A stretch of DNA of 64,000 nucleotides from Gammaproteobacteria bacterium (GTDB taxonomy: Bacteria; Pseudomonadota; Gammaproteobacteria; Pseudomonadales; Pseudohongiellaceae), in NCBI GenBank assembly GCA_947457195.1, contig CANGUU010000001.1:62001-126000 (forward strand), written 5' to 3'. Of this stretch, positions 27,628 through 41,181 are shown in pieces. The position numbers were made by a program, and so were the translations under genes. A model generated the notes under the pieces. The model was not told the origin of the DNA. It searched no databases and saw only the letters and a list, made by a program, of their open reading frames with translations. Position 1 is the first letter of the stretch. Each line of letters begins with the position of its first letter.

Positions 27628-28296
27628 TCAGCGCTCGACCCCCGCGAGCAAGGGTACGAAGCGGACGGGTTCGAGTTCCTGCACTTCGAGGCGCTCTCCT
27701 CGCTTCCGGTAGACCTTCAGGGTCTGCTGCTGCCCGCCTTCCGGCAGGACCAGCACACCACCCTCGGCCAGTTGGCGCCCAAGCGCCGCCGGCAGCGCGG
27801 GGGCGGCTGCCGTGATGAGAATGCCGTCAAAGGGAGCATGGCGCGACCAGCCAAAGCTGCCGTCGGCGCATTTGAGCGTGAGGTTGTGGACGCCCAGGCC
27901 GCGCAGCCGGGTCTGGGTCCTGTCCAGCAGGGGGGCGATGCGCTCGATGCTGTAAACGTGGGCAAACAGACGCGCCAGGATGGCGGTCTGGTACCCGCAG
28001 CCGGTACCGATTTCGAGTACCTTGGCCGTCCCCTCCGGCAGGGCGCTTACCAGTACTTCCGTCATGCGGGCAACGATCCAAGGCTGGGAAATGGTTTGAT
28101 TGAAGGCAATGGGCAGCGCGGCATCTTCGTAGGCACGATGCGCAAAGGCTTCCTCCACGAATAAATGCCGGGGGACATGCAACAAGGCCTCCAGTACGCG
28201 CAGGTTGCTGATGCCAAGATCGCCAAGGCGCTGGACCATGCGCTCGCGGGTGCGCAGCGACGTCATGCCGATGCCTTGCAGGTCGCGGGAACTCAT
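27628..28296 (-). CDS. pcm: Protein-L-isoaspartate O-methyltransferase
   Basis: L-isoaspartyl protein carboxyl methyltransferase, 222 residues, starts repair of damaged Asp and Asn residues with S-adenosylmethionine. Seen: TSLRTRERMVQRL, PRHLFVEEAFAHRAYEDAALPI, QTISQPWIVARMTE, the SAM loop VLEIGTGCGYQTA, YSIER, and FVPLL at the end. The start at 28296 lies four bases after the surE stop and gives the common GIGMTS beginning; an ATG ten codons later (28266) has AAGG upstream and would match the Pseudomonas protein. In other gammaproteobacteria nlpD and rpoS follow; here yceD does. Confidence 0.95.
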   Translation of the reverse strand: MSSRDLQGIGMTSLRTRERMVQRLGDLGISNLRVLEALLHVPRHLFVEEAFAHRAYEDAALPIAFNQTISQPWIVARMTEVLVSALPEGTAKVLEIGTGCGYQTAILARLFAHVYSIERIAPLLDRTQTRLRGLGVHNLTLKCADGSFGWSRHAPFDGILITAAAPALPAALGRQLAEGGVLVLPEGGQQQTLKVYRKRGERLEVQELEPVRFVPLLAGVER

Positions 28297-28300
28297 GGAC

Positions 28301-29098
28301 TCAGCCGGCCAGCCAGTGGTCGAAACCGGCCTGCAGCACGCCGAATGGCTGCCGCCAAGCAGCCAGCGCGCCGTGGTGCGCCATGTCGGCATGCAAGGGC
28401 GTCACCGATACATAGCCCTCCTCCACCGCGTGGAAATCCGACCCCGGAGGCCGCGACACCGGGCCACCGGCCCGCCCGATCCAGTAGAGCGTCTTGCCGC
28501 GGGGGTTGAGCGTGCTGATCGGATTTTCGCCCTTGAGACGCTGGCCCAGTGTGGTCAGCCGCAGACCCTTGACGGCTGCCAGCGGACGATCGGGCACATT
28601 GATATTGAGCACCGTACGCGGCGGCAGGGCGAGTTCGGCGATCTCCTGCAAAAGCCAGACCGCGATGCGAGCGGCCGCCGCGAAACGTTCCACGCTTGCC
28701 GCCCCCGCTTCGGTGACCACCAGCGACAGCGCCAACGCCGGTTGCGCAAGAAACCGGCCCTCCATGGCCGCCGCCACCGTACCGGAGTACAGCACGTCAT
28801 CGCCAAGATTAGCGCCGAAATTGATACCCGACACCACGCGGTCGGGCACCGGCATGAAGATGCCGGCTGTACCAAGGTGGATGCAATCGGTGGGCGTACC
28901 GTCCACGGCATAGCGCCGGTCACCCAGTTCGATGACCTGCAGAGGCCGATCGAGGGTCAGGCAGTTGCTGACGCCGGAGCGGTCACGGTCCGGGGCCACC
29001 GTCCACAGCGCTTGCTGGCCGGCATCACGCAGGGCATTAGCGAGCGCCTGCAGTCCCGGAGCATGGACGCCATCGTCGTTGGACAGCAGCAGACTCAT
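28301..29098 (-). CDS. surE: 5'/3'-nucleotidase SurE
   Basis: SurE stationary-phase survival nucleotidase, 265 residues, a metal-dependent phosphatase of nucleoside monophosphates and polyphosphate. Seen: LLSNDDGVHAPGL with the metal-binding Asp pair, APDRDRSG, VDGTPTDCIHLG, VSGINFGANLGDDVLYSGTVAAA with metal-binding Asn. The ATG at 29098 overlaps the ispF stop in an ATGA, which decides the start. In E. coli and Pseudomonas truD lies between ispF and surE; it is absent here. Confidence 0.96.
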   Translation of the reverse strand: MSLLLSNDDGVHAPGLQALANALRDAGQQALWTVAPDRDRSGVSNCLTLDRPLQVIELGDRRYAVDGTPTDCIHLGTAGIFMPVPDRVVSGINFGANLGDDVLYSGTVAAAMEGRFLAQPALALSLVVTEAGAASVERFAAAARIAVWLLQEIAELALPPRTVLNINVPDRPLAAVKGLRLTTLGQRLKGENPISTLNPRGKTLYWIGRAGGPVSRPPGSDFHAVEEGYVSVTPLHADMAHHGALAAWRQPFGVLQAGFDHWLAG

Positions 29099-29595
29099 GG
29101 CAGATCCCTCGCTTGAAGCAGCACCACGGCCAGGCACGCGATCCCCTCACGGCGACCCTCGAAGCCGAGCCGCTCGGTCGTGGTCGCCTTCACGCTGATC
29201 CGCTCGGGCTCCGTTCGGAGCACCTGCGCCAGTGCTGCGCGGATGGCCACGACATGGGGGGCGAAGCGCGGCGCCTCGGCCACCAGAGTCAGATCGGCAT
29301 TGACCAGCTGCCAGGCCGCCAGCGCTGGCAGCGCCAGCACATGCTGCAGCAAGCGGAGACTGCTGATGCCGCGGTAGCGAGGATCGCTGTCGGGGAAGTG
29401 CTGGCCAATGTCCCCCAGGGCCAGCGCACCGAGCAATGCATCGCACAAGGCGTGGGTCAAGACGTCGCCGTCGGAGTGGGCCAGCAAGACATGGCTATGG
29501 GGAATCTGCACGCCACCGATGGTGATGAAAGCACCGTCCATCGCCGCGTTGGCGAAGCGGTGGACGTCATAGCCGTTACCAATTCGCAGTTGCAT
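29095..29595 (-). CDS. ispF: 2-C-methyl-D-erythritol 2,4-cyclodiphosphate synthase
   Basis: MECDP synthase, 166 residues, fifth step of the MEP isoprenoid route. Seen: the zinc ligands in GNGYDVHRF (Asp10 and His12 positions), HSDGDVLTHALCDALLGALALGDIG with the third ligand, and the closing TTTERLGFEGRREGIA. It overlaps ispD by 20 bases and surE by four. Dxr of the same pathway is encoded 20 kb upstream in the same array. Confidence 0.97.
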   Translation of the reverse strand: MQLRIGNGYDVHRFANAAMDGAFITIGGVQIPHSHVLLAHSDGDVLTHALCDALLGALALGDIGQHFPDSDPRYRGISSLRLLQHVLALPALAAWQLVNADLTLVAEAPRFAPHVVAIRAALAQVLRTEPERISVKATTTERLGFEGRREGIACLAVVLLQARDLP

Positions 29596-30316
29596 CGGCC
29601 CCTCCCTGCAAAAGCCGCTCGACCAGCGGCAGGTCTTCCGGGAAGGTCACTTTGATGTTGTCGGCGCGCCCGGCCACCACCCGCACCGGGTGACCGAGTT
29701 GCTCCACGGCCTGCGCCTCGTCGGTCACCATGACGCCGGCGCGCTGTGCCGCGCGCAGCGCCTCGAGCAACACCCCATAGCGAAACATCTGGGGCGTCGC
29801 CGCGCTCCACAACCCTCGCCTGTCCGCCGTAGACGCCACGTAGCCAGAGGGGTCGACGCACTTGAGCGTGTCGCGCAGCGGGCTGGCCAGCAAGCCCCCG
29901 GCCGGCTCGTGCTCGAGCATCTCCATGAGCCGCCGGATATCCTCGAGGGCGACACAGGGCCGCACGGCATCGTGTACCAGCACAAAGTCTGCCGCTTGCG
30001 CGTCCGGCTGCAGCGCCTCAAGGCCCAGCAACACCGACGCGGAGCGCTCAGCTCCACCGTCCACGCACTGCAGTCGTCGACGCAGAGCCACCGGCAGACC
30101 AGCCGCCACCTCGGGCCACCAGGGATCCCCGGCTGCCAGGACCAGAGTGATTTGCTCAGCCAGCGGCAACAGCGCCAGCCGCTCCAGCGTGTGCTGCAGC
30201 AAGGTCTTGCCAGCGACGCTCAGGTATTGCTTGGGCCGCTCCGCCGCCATGCGACGGCCGCTGCCGGCGGCCGGCAACAGGAGATGGCAGCGGCTGGGCA
30301 TCAGCGCATTCGGCAA
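29576..30316 (-). CDS. ispD: 2-C-methyl-D-erythritol 4-phosphate cytidylyltransferase
   Basis: MEP cytidylyltransferase, third step of the MEP route, joins MEP with CTP. Seen: LLPAAGSGRRM with the catalytic Arg, RPKQYL with the catalytic Lys, VHDAVRPC, VTDEAQAVE, and NIKVTFPEDL. Start: a TTG at 30316 has GGGAG eight bases upstream and gives 246 residues; the ATG at 30301 (241 residues) has no good ribosome site. Either yields an intact enzyme. It follows ftsB by 19 bases, the usual arrangement. Confidence 0.94.
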   Translation of the reverse strand: MPNALMPSRCHLLLPAAGSGRRMAAERPKQYLSVAGKTLLQHTLERLALLPLAEQITLVLAAGDPWWPEVAAGLPVALRRRLQCVDGGAERSASVLLGLEALQPDAQAADFVLVHDAVRPCVALEDIRRLMEMLEHEPAGGLLASPLRDTLKCVDPSGYVASTADRRGLWSAATPQMFRYGVLLEALRAAQRAGVMVTDEAQAVEQLGHPVRVVAGRADNIKVTFPEDLPLVERLLQGGADATANW

Positions 30317-30335
30317 GGGTATGCTCCCGCCTGCT

Positions 30336-30653
30336 TCATGGTGAAGGAGTTGGCTCGACCACCGCTGCCGGCGCCGTAGCCTCTTTGTCGACCACCAGAA
30401 AATAGGTCTCCCCCTGCTTGATGAGCCCCATTTGGCTGCGAGCCCGCTCTTCGATCGAATCGAGGCCGTTCTTGAGGTCCCCGACTTCCTGCTTCAAGCC
30501 CTCGTTACGCGCCGCCAGCCCGGCATTGATGGCGGTCTGGGCGGCGATTTCGCCCTCCAGACGCTGGATATCGGACAGACTGCCCTCGCCCTGCCACAAC
30601 CGCAGTTGCAGCAGCACGAGCAGGACCAGCAAAGCGGCGAGAATGAACTTCAT
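30336..30653 (-). CDS. ftsB: Cell division protein FtsB
   Basis: FtsB, 105 residues, a bitopic divisome protein that forms a complex with FtsL and FtsQ. Seen: one membrane span at residues 3-20 (ILAALLVLLVLLQLRLW), a periplasmic coiled coil from about 25 to 70 (LEGEIAAQTAINAGLAARN), then the conserved SIEERARSQMGLIKQGETYFLVV. It ends in an Ala/Pro-rich tail. It lies between eno and ispD as in E. coli. Confidence 0.95.
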   Translation of the reverse strand: MKFILAALLVLLVLLQLRLWQGEGSLSDIQRLEGEIAAQTAINAGLAARNEGLKQEVGDLKNGLDSIEERARSQMGLIKQGETYFLVVDKEATAPAAVVEPTPSP

Positions 30654-30663
30654 GGCCAGTCGC

Positions 30664-34651
<3,988 letters not shown>

Positions 34652-34671
34652 CGTCAGGCTAGCAGATGGCC

Positions 34672-36033
34672 TCACCATCCGCAAAGCAAATGTGAGCGCT
34701 GCCAACGCAGGAGAACCTTGCAATTGCCGTGCGAACTGCTATCTGGCGGCGACAGCGGCCATTCCCCGATCGCCGCCAGTTCTCCGGCGCAAAAGACGAA
34801 CGGTACACAGCCGCGCAACCAGGGCGGCACGCCCTGCTGCTGCCAGAATTGCGACAGGCTCTGGCGATGCCCGTCCCGCTTGGGTACCCGCAGTCCCTCG
34901 ACACCGAACCGCACGGTCAGCGTGGCCGGCGCTGGATCAGCACTGTCCCAGTGGAGGGACCCGAGCGGCGCCGGCAGGGTCAGCGGCTCTTGCGGGTGCC
35001 AGAGGAGTTCCGCGGCCAGCGGCGGCAGCGGTGGCAGCAGCGTAAGGGCGTCTCGGTAGGCATGCAGGTGCAACCTGCCGCCGGCGAGCACCAGCTTGCG
35101 ATACCCCCCGGAGGCACCGGCGACGAGTTCCTGCCAGCAGCGCTCTACCTCTTGGAAAGTCGGCGCAGGCGCCCTGAAGGAGAGGGCCTGCCTACGCAGC
35201 CACGTCCGCAGCAGCAGCCGCGCCTGCGCGTGCGGCTGCGCGGCAATCACTGCCAAGGGCAGTCGATTGGCGCTCGCTCCGTCAGCGTCGCCCACGAGCT
35301 TCTCGGCCAGTGCGTCCAGCACCTCCGCGGCTTCGGCGGCCAGCACGGCGGATCTGCCAAGACTGCTGACCGCCGCGGGCCAGCGCGCGGCGAGACGGGG
35401 CAGGATGTCGTGCCGCAGAAAGTTACGGTCATGACGCTGGTCGCCATTGCTCTGGTCTTCGACCCATTGCAGTCCATGGCTACAGGCGTAGTCGAGCAGT
35501 TCCTGGCGGCTGAAGGACAGCAGGGGACGCAGCAGCGGGTGTCCGTCCAAGTCCCGGTGGACGGGCATGGCCGCGAGGCCCAGAACGCCGCTGCCCCGCA
35601 GCAGATGCAGAAGCACAGTTTCAGCCTGGTCATCGGCATGGTGAGCGAGCAAGAGGCTTTCGTCGCGGGCGAGCAGTTGCAGGAAAGCCTCGTAGCGCGC
35701 GGCACGCGCCGCCTCCTCGAGACCGCGTCCCGCCGTGTTGGCGACCTGTACCCGTCGAACGCTGAGGGGCACCTGCCAGCGCTGGCACTGCCGCTGGCAG
35801 TGCTGCAGCCAGTCATCGGCAGCCGACTGCAGTCCATGGTGGATGTGCAGGACCCGCATCTCTGCCGTCAGCAGGCCAGCATCACGCCAGCAGCACAACA
35901 GGTGCAGAAGCACGGTGGAATCAAGACCGCCGCTGAACCCTAGCGCAAGGGAAGAGACCGAACGCAGCGCAGGACACTGGCGGGTCACCCGCTGCCAGAG
36001 GGCGACAACCTCAGCGGGCGCGTGGCGCGCCAT
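34672..36033 (-). CDS. tilS: tRNA(Ile)-lysidine synthase
   Basis: TilS, 453 residues, converts the wobble cytidine of the minor isoleucine tRNA to lysidine, using ATP and lysine. Seen: the PP-loop [12 protein letters not shown] at about residues 33-44, [36 protein letters not shown], and [15 protein letters not shown], then the C-terminal substrate-binding domain with [25 protein letters not shown]. The ATG lies 23 bases inside the end of accA, the usual neighbour in gammaproteobacteria. Confidence 0.95.
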   Translation of the reverse strand: MARHAPAEVVALWQRVTRQCPALRSVSSLALGFSGGLDSTVLLHLLCCWRDAGLLTAEMRVLHIHHGLQSAADDWLQHCQRQCQRWQVPLSVRRVQVANTAGRGLEEAARAARYEAFLQLLARDESLLLAHHADDQAETVLLHLLRGSGVLGLAAMPVHRDLDGHPLLRPLLSFSRQELLDYACSHGLQWVEDQSNGDQRHDRNFLRHDILPRLAARWPAAVSSLGRSAVLAAEAAEVLDALAEKLVGDADGASANRLPLAVIAAQPHAQARLLLRTWLRRQALSFRAPAPTFQEVERCWQELVAGASGGYRKLVLAGGRLHLHAYRDALTLLPPLPPLAAELLWHPQEPLTLPAPLGSLHWDSADPAPATLTVRFGVEGLRVPKRDGHRQSLSQFWQQQGVPPWLRGCVPFVFCAGELAAIGEWPLSPPDSSSHGNCKVLLRWQRSHLLCGW

Positions 36034-36970
36034 GGCTCATCAGGCGCCGATAGCGGCGTTCGAGCAACTCATCGACCGGCATGCGGCTGAAGCGATCGGC
36101 CTGCTTGACCAATTCGGTCTTGAGGCGGTCTGCCATACCCTTCATGTCGCGGTGGGCGCCACCGAGCGGCTCCGCAATGGTCTGATCGACGATGCCCAGT
36201 TCCTCGAGCCGGGTGGAAGTGACCCCCATGGCCTCGGCAGCGGCGGCTTTGTGCTCCGAAGACTTCCAGAGGATGGTGGCACAACCCTCCGGTGAAATGA
36301 CGTAGTAAGCGGCATACTGCAGCATATTGAGATGGTCGCAGACGCCGATGGCGATCGCGCCACCAGAATTGCCCTCGCCCGTGACGGTGGCGATGATCGG
36401 GGTGCGCAGCCGCGACATCACGGCCAGATTCTCGGCAATTGCTTCATTGATGCCACGGGCTTCCGAGTCAACACCAGGGTACGCACCCAAGGTGTCGATC
36501 AAGGTGAGGACCGGCATGCGATAACGCTCAGCCAGCAACATCAGCCGCCGCGCCTTACGGTAACCCTCAGGCTTTGGCATGCCGAAGTTGCGGCGTATTT
36601 TTTCTGCGGTGCTACGACCCTTCTGGTGCCCGATCAGCATAACGGGCCGCTGGTCGAGATAGGCGACACCACCGATCAAGGCGGCGTCATCGCCATACAA
36701 CCGGTCACCGTGTAACTCGTCAAAGTCGTCGAATACATAGCGCAGGTAATCCTCGGTCTGCGGCCGTAGCGGGTGACGGGCCAACTGCGACACCTGCCAC
36801 GGGGTCAGGGAACTGAAGATCTTTTCGGTCAGCTTGCGGCTCTTTTCCTGCAGCTTGTTGATTTCCTCACCGATGTTAAGCTTGTTGTCGGAGCCTACCA
36901 GGCGAAGCTCGTTGATCTTGAACTCGAGGTCTGCGATCGGCTGTTCAAAATCCAGGTAATCAGGGTTCAT
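36011..36970 (-). CDS. accA: Acetyl-CoA carboxylase carboxyltransferase alpha subunit
   Basis: AccA, 319 residues, with AccD transfers carboxyl from biotin to acetyl-CoA to form malonyl-CoA. Seen: [58 protein letters not shown] and ILWKSSE. Two usually fixed spots differ: DTLGAYPG has Leu161 where Pro is standard, and GEGNSGG has Asn201 where Gly is standard. The start is ATG at 36970, giving exactly the E. coli length; a GTG three codons earlier is possible. It follows dnaE by 30 bases. Confidence 0.96.
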   Translation of the reverse strand: MNPDYLDFEQPIADLEFKINELRLVGSDNKLNIGEEINKLQEKSRKLTEKIFSSLTPWQVSQLARHPLRPQTEDYLRYVFDDFDELHGDRLYGDDAALIGGVAYLDQRPVMLIGHQKGRSTAEKIRRNFGMPKPEGYRKARRLMLLAERYRMPVLTLIDTLGAYPGVDSEARGINEAIAENLAVMSRLRTPIIATVTGEGNSGGAIAIGVCDHLNMLQYAAYYVISPEGCATILWKSSEHKAAAAEAMGVTSTRLEELGIVDQTIAEPLGGAHRDMKGMADRLKTELVKQADRFSRMPVDELLERRYRRLMSHGAPRAR

Positions 36971-37000
36971 AGCACTCACTGCGGCTGTAATGAATCTGTT

Positions 37001-40000
37001 TCATTGATGATCGAAGGCAGCACCAGCACTTCCGGACTGATACAGCAAGGCCACGCTACTGCTGCCGAAGCGCTCCCGCAGCTTGTACAGCAGTTCATCG
37101 CTTGGGATTACGCGCCAGCCGGTACCGAGGGCGAGCGCCCCCTTGACGCCGGGCTTTTCGACATGGATCTGCACGCTGCACCCTGCGCTCGCCGAAGGGG
37201 CCAGTCGAAAACCCGCCAGCAAGCCCTCCAAAACGGCGGCCGATTCTACCTGCAAATGGGGGGCTTGCAAGGAAACGCTCAGGCCACGGGCGAACTCGAG
37301 TCGGGCGGCTTCGAGAGTCAGTACACGCCGGGCAGTCACCTTCAATTTGCTGCTGCCGTTGAAATCATCCAGCGCCACAGAACCTTCGATGACGACCACC
37401 TGATCGACCTGCAGCAGCTCGCGGTACTGCTGGTACGCCTCGGCGAACAGGGTCACTTCGATGCGCGCAGTCCGGTCGTCCAGCATGACCACCGCCATGG
37501 CGTCGCCGCGCTTGCTCTTGATCTGCCGTACCTCGTGAACGAGCCCGGCCAGCAGCTGAACACCCTTCTCTGCCTTCAAGTTACTGATGCTGGCACGAAT
37601 GAAGCGGCTCAACTCCGGCAGGTAGGCAGAGATCGGATGTCCGGACAGGTAAAGCCCGAGCGTGTCTTTCTCTTCCTGCAAGCGGCGCTGGTCGCTCCAC
37701 GGACGGATGTGACGGAAATTGGCATAGACATCGCCGCTCGGCACCGGGGTGATCAGCTCACCGAACAGATCGCCGACACCACTCTGCTGTCGTTGGCTGT
37801 TCTGCTCTGCGGTCTGCACCGCTTCGGCGAGACTGGCGAGCAGGACGGCACGATCAGCCCCGAAATCGTCGCAAGCACCGGCGCGAATCAGTGCTTCGAT
37901 GGCGCGCTTGTTGACCAGGCCAGGATCCACTCGCTGGCAGAAATCGAACAGGTGACGAAAGTTTCCCTTACACAGACGCTCCTCCAGCAGATTGTGGATG
38001 GGCCCTTCACCCAGACCCTTGATGGCGCCGAGGCCATAGACGATCTGCCCGGCGCTGTTGACCGTGAAGCCGAAACGTCCGCTGTTGACATCGGGCTTCA
38101 GCACAGTCAGTCCCATGCGCCTGCACTCTTCGACCATGGCCACGATCTTGTCCGTGTGCTGCATGTCGGCCGTCAATACCGCCGCCATGAAGTGGGCCGG
38201 GTAAAAACATTTCAGCCAGGCCGTCTGGTATGAAACCAACGCGTAGGCAGCGGAGTGCGACTTGTTGAAGCCGTACTCGGCGAACTTCTCCATCAGGTCG
38301 AAAATGGCGCCGGCCGTGTCGGGATCGATCCGGCGCTCGGTGGTTCCCTGCAGGAATACCGAGCGCTGCTTGGCCATTTCTTCCGGCTTCTTCTTGCCCA
38401 TGGCGCGCCGCAGCATGTCGGCACCGCCAAGCGTGTAGCCAGCCAGTACCTGCGCAATCTGCATGACCTGTTCCTGGTACAGAATGACGCCGTAGGTGTT
38501 CTGAAGCACGGACGCGAGGTCAGGATGCGGAAAGGTGACCTGCTTGCGGCCATGCTTGCGATCGATGAAGTCGTCCACCATGCCGGAGCCGAGCGGCCCG
38601 GGGCGGAACAGCGCCACGAGGGCGATGATGTCTTCGAAGTTGCTGGGGCGCAGCCGCTTCATGAGGTCCTTCATGCCGCGCGATTCCAGCTGGAACACTG
38701 CCGAGGACTCACCCTTCTCAAGCAGGGCATAGACCTTTGGATCGTCGAGTGGCAGCCGGGTGATGTCGATGGCCGGCTGGCCTGGAAAGGCCTCCGCGAT
38801 CATCTTGAGGGCCCAGTCGATGATCGTCAGCGTTCGCAGTCCCAGGAAGTCGAACTTCACGAGCCCGACGGTCTCGACATCATTCTTGTCGAACTGGGAA
38901 ACGAGATTGCCACCCCCCTCTTCGCAGTACAGTGGCGTGAAGTCGGTCAGTTTGCCCGGAGCAATCACCACGCCCCCGGCGTGCTTGCCGACATTGCGCA
39001 CGAGGCCCTCGAGGCGCTCGGCCATCTCCATGATTTCCTGCGCCTCTTCGTCGGCAGCCAGGAACTCGACCAGGGCCGGCTCGTCCTTGCGGGCTTTTTC
39101 GAGGGTCATTCCCACTTCGAACGGGATGAGCTTCGACAACTTGTCGGCCAGCGAGTAGGGCTTGCCCTGCACCCGCGCCACATCGCGCACCACGGCCTTG
39201 GCAGCCATGGTGCCGAAGGTGATGATCTGGGAAACGGCGTCGTGCCCGTAGCGCTCGGCGACGTGCTCGATCACACGATCGCGCCCATCCATGCAGAAGT
39301 CGACGTCAAAATCCGGCATGGACACGCGTTCGGGGTTCAGGAAGCGTTCGAACAGCAGATCGTAGGCGATGGGATCGAGGTCGGTGATGCGCAGGGAATA
39401 GGCCACCAGCGAGCCTGCGCCGGAGCCGCGCCCCGGCCCCACCGGAATCCGATTGTCGCGGGACCACTGGATGAACTCCATGACGATCAGGAAATAGCCG
39501 GCAAAACCCATCTGGTTGATGATGCCGAGCTCGAACTCCAGCCGTTGCTGGTACTCGGTACGCTTCGCGGCAAACTCGCTGCTGGCCGGGTCAACCAGGC
39601 TGCGCAGGCGCGCGTCGAGGCCGTCACTGCAGAGTTGCCGGAAGTACTCGGTCACCGTCAGTCCAGCCGGAATCGGATAACTCGGCAGGAACACCTTGCC
39701 AAGCTCCAGCTCCAGAGTGCAGCGCCGGGCGATTTCGACCGAGTTCTCCAGAGCCTCTGGCAAGTCGGCAAACAGCGCGGCCATTTCCGCTGGGCTGCGC
39801 AGGTATTGCTGCTCGGAATACAGTCGCGGCCGGCGCGGATCGTCGAGGGTGCGGCGATCGTTGATGCAGACCCTGACCTCGTGCGCCTCGAAGTCTTCCT
39901 TGTGCAGAAAGCGCACGTCGTTGGTGGCTACCACCGGCGTCGACGTTTCCAGCGCCAGCTGCACCGCGCGCTGGACATGTTCGACGTCACCCGCGCGACC

Positions 40001-40522
40001 GGTCCGCTGCAGTTCGAGATAGTAGGCACCGGGAAACTGCTGCTGCCACGAGGTGAGCAGTTGCCTCGCCAGCGGGAGATCGTTGGCGAGCAAGGCCTTG
40101 CCGACATCGCCGCGTCCGGCCGCCGACAAGGCAATCAGTCCTTCGGTATGACCTTCGAGCCAGCTGCGGCGTACCAGGATGTCCCCGCGCTGCTGCCCCT
40201 CCCGGTAGGCGCGCGAAACCAGCAAGACCAGATTACGGTACCCCTGTAGCGAGCGTGCCAGCAGAACCAGCAAGGAGGTTTGCTCGGGATCGTCGTCTTC
40301 GGCGATCACGAGATCGCAACCACAGATCGGTTTCAGGCCCTTGCTGTTGGCAGTCGTGTAAAACTTGATGAGCCCAAAGAAATTGGCGTGGTCCGTCAAA
40401 GCCACCGCCGGCATCCCCTGCTCTACCACGGCAGCCACCAGCGGCTTGATCCGGACGAGGCTATCGAGGATCGAGTACTCGGAGTGGACGCGGAGATGGA
40501 CGAACGCGGGGGAAGTGCTCAT
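37001..40522 (-). CDS. dnaE: DNA polymerase III alpha subunit
   Basis: Replicative polymerase DnaE1, 1173 residues. Seen in order: the PHP domain beginning FVHLRVHSEYS with LTDHANFFG, the polymerase core with GPGRGSGAGSLVAYSL, PDFDVDFCMDGRD around residue 400 carrying two catalytic Asp, RPGPLGSGM, YEQVMQIAQVLAGY, NKSHSAAYALVSYQTAWLK, the helix-hairpin-helix part (KRAIEALIRAGACDD) and the OB domain (VMLDDRTARIEV). Arg instead of His in the first PHP motif suggests no metal-dependent proofreading there, as in E. coli. It lies between rnhB and accA as in E. coli. Confidence 0.98.
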   Translation of the reverse strand: MSTSPAFVHLRVHSEYSILDSLVRIKPLVAAVVEQGMPAVALTDHANFFGLIKFYTTANSKGLKPICGCDLVIAEDDDPEQTSLLVLLARSLQGYRNLVLLVSRAYREGQQRGDILVRRSWLEGHTEGLIALSAAGRGDVGKALLANDLPLARQLLTSWQQQFPGAYYLELQRTGRAGDVEHVQRAVQLALETSTPVVATNDVRFLHKEDFEAHEVRVCINDRRTLDDPRRPRLYSEQQYLRSPAEMAALFADLPEALENSVEIARRCTLELELGKVFLPSYPIPAGLTVTEYFRQLCSDGLDARLRSLVDPASSEFAAKRTEYQQRLEFELGIINQMGFAGYFLIVMEFIQWSRDNRIPVGPGRGSGAGSLVAYSLRITDLDPIAYDLLFERFLNPERVSMPDFDVDFCMDGRDRVIEHVAERYGHDAVSQIITFGTMAAKAVVRDVARVQGKPYSLADKLSKLIPFEVGMTLEKARKDEPALVEFLAADEEAQEIMEMAERLEGLVRNVGKHAGGVVIAPGKLTDFTPLYCEEGGGNLVSQFDKNDVETVGLVKFDFLGLRTLTIIDWALKMIAEAFPGQPAIDITRLPLDDPKVYALLEKGESSAVFQLESRGMKDLMKRLRPSNFEDIIALVALFRPGPLGSGMVDDFIDRKHGRKQVTFPHPDLASVLQNTYGVILYQEQVMQIAQVLAGYTLGGADMLRRAMGKKKPEEMAKQRSVFLQGTTERRIDPDTAGAIFDLMEKFAEYGFNKSHSAAYALVSYQTAWLKCFYPAHFMAAVLTADMQHTDKIVAMVEECRRMGLTVLKPDVNSGRFGFTVNSAGQIVYGLGAIKGLGEGPIHNLLEERLCKGNFRHLFDFCQRVDPGLVNKRAIEALIRAGACDDFGADRAVLLASLAEAVQTAEQNSQRQQSGVGDLFGELITPVPSGDVYANFRHIRPWSDQRRLQEEKDTLGLYLSGHPISAYLPELSRFIRASISNLKAEKGVQLLAGLVHEVRQIKSKRGDAMAVVMLDDRTARIEVTLFAEAYQQYRELLQVDQVVVIEGSVALDDFNGSSKLKVTARRVLTLEAARLEFARGLSVSLQAPHLQVESAAVLEGLLAGFRLAPSASAGCSVQIHVEKPGVKGALALGTGWRVIPSDELLYKLRERFGSSSVALLYQSGSAGAAFDHQ

Positions 40523-40557
40523 GGTGGACTGCGGGGGAGTAGCGCCGGACAGGCACG

Positions 40558-41181
40558 TTACCCCCCGGCCGGGTCCTGCTGCAAGACGGCCGCGACCGGG
40601 GCAAAGCTGCGACGATGCGCGGGACTCGGGCCGAGGGCCCGCAGTGCCTGCAGATGCAACTCGGTGGGGTAGCCTTTGTGCTGGGCAAAGCCATAGCCGG
40701 GGTACTGCGAATGCAGCAGAACAAGTTCGCGGTCCCGTGTCACTTTGGCGAGGATGGAGGCCGCCGCGACGGAGGCCACCCGACTGTCGCCCTTCACAAC
40801 GGCCTGACTGCGATAGCGCCAGGCTGGGCAGCGGTTGCCATCGACGTAGATGAAGTCCGGCTGCAGCGGCAAGGCGGCGACTGCCCGTGTCATGGCGAGC
40901 AGCGTAGCCTGCAGAATGTTAAGCCGGTCAATCTCGTCGACCGATGCCTGCGCCACGGCATAGGCTAGCGCCTCGGCGACGATGACGGGATAAAGCGCCT
41001 CGCGCTGCTGTTCGGAAAGACGCTTGGAGTCGGCCAGTCCCGCAATCGGCCGCTCGGGGTCGAGCACCACGGCGGCTGCCACCACGCTGCCAGCGAGTGG
41101 TCCACGTCCGGCCTCGTCCACACCAGCGATTAACCGACCCAAACCGTCTTCAAGGGTGAAGCAGGGTGGCGCCGGTGTCAT
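40558..41181 (-). CDS. rnhB: Ribonuclease HII
   Basis: RNase HII, 207 residues, cuts RNA in RNA-DNA hybrids and removes misincorporated ribonucleotides. Seen: [14 protein letters not shown] with the first Asp and Glu of the active site, [37 protein letters not shown] with two further acidic ligands, and [11 protein letters not shown]. The ATG at 41181 overlaps the lpxB stop in an ATGA; the frame is open far upstream but that part is a shadow of lpxB. It is followed by dnaE after 35 bases. Confidence 0.96.
   Translation of the reverse strand: MTPAPPCFTLEDGLGRLIAGVDEAGRGPLAGSVVAAAVVLDPERPIAGLADSKRLSEQQREALYPVIVAEALAYAVAQASVDEIDRLNILQATLLAMTRAVAALPLQPDFIYVDGNRCPAWRYRSQAVVKGDSRVASVAAASILAKVTRDRELVLLHSQYPGYGFAQHKGYPTELHLQALRALGPSPAHRRSFAPVAAVLQQDPAGG

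Noticed and set aside
38255-40249. Plus-strand open frame of 664 codons
   Set aside because: Antisense shadow of dnaE; no domain and no own ribosome site.
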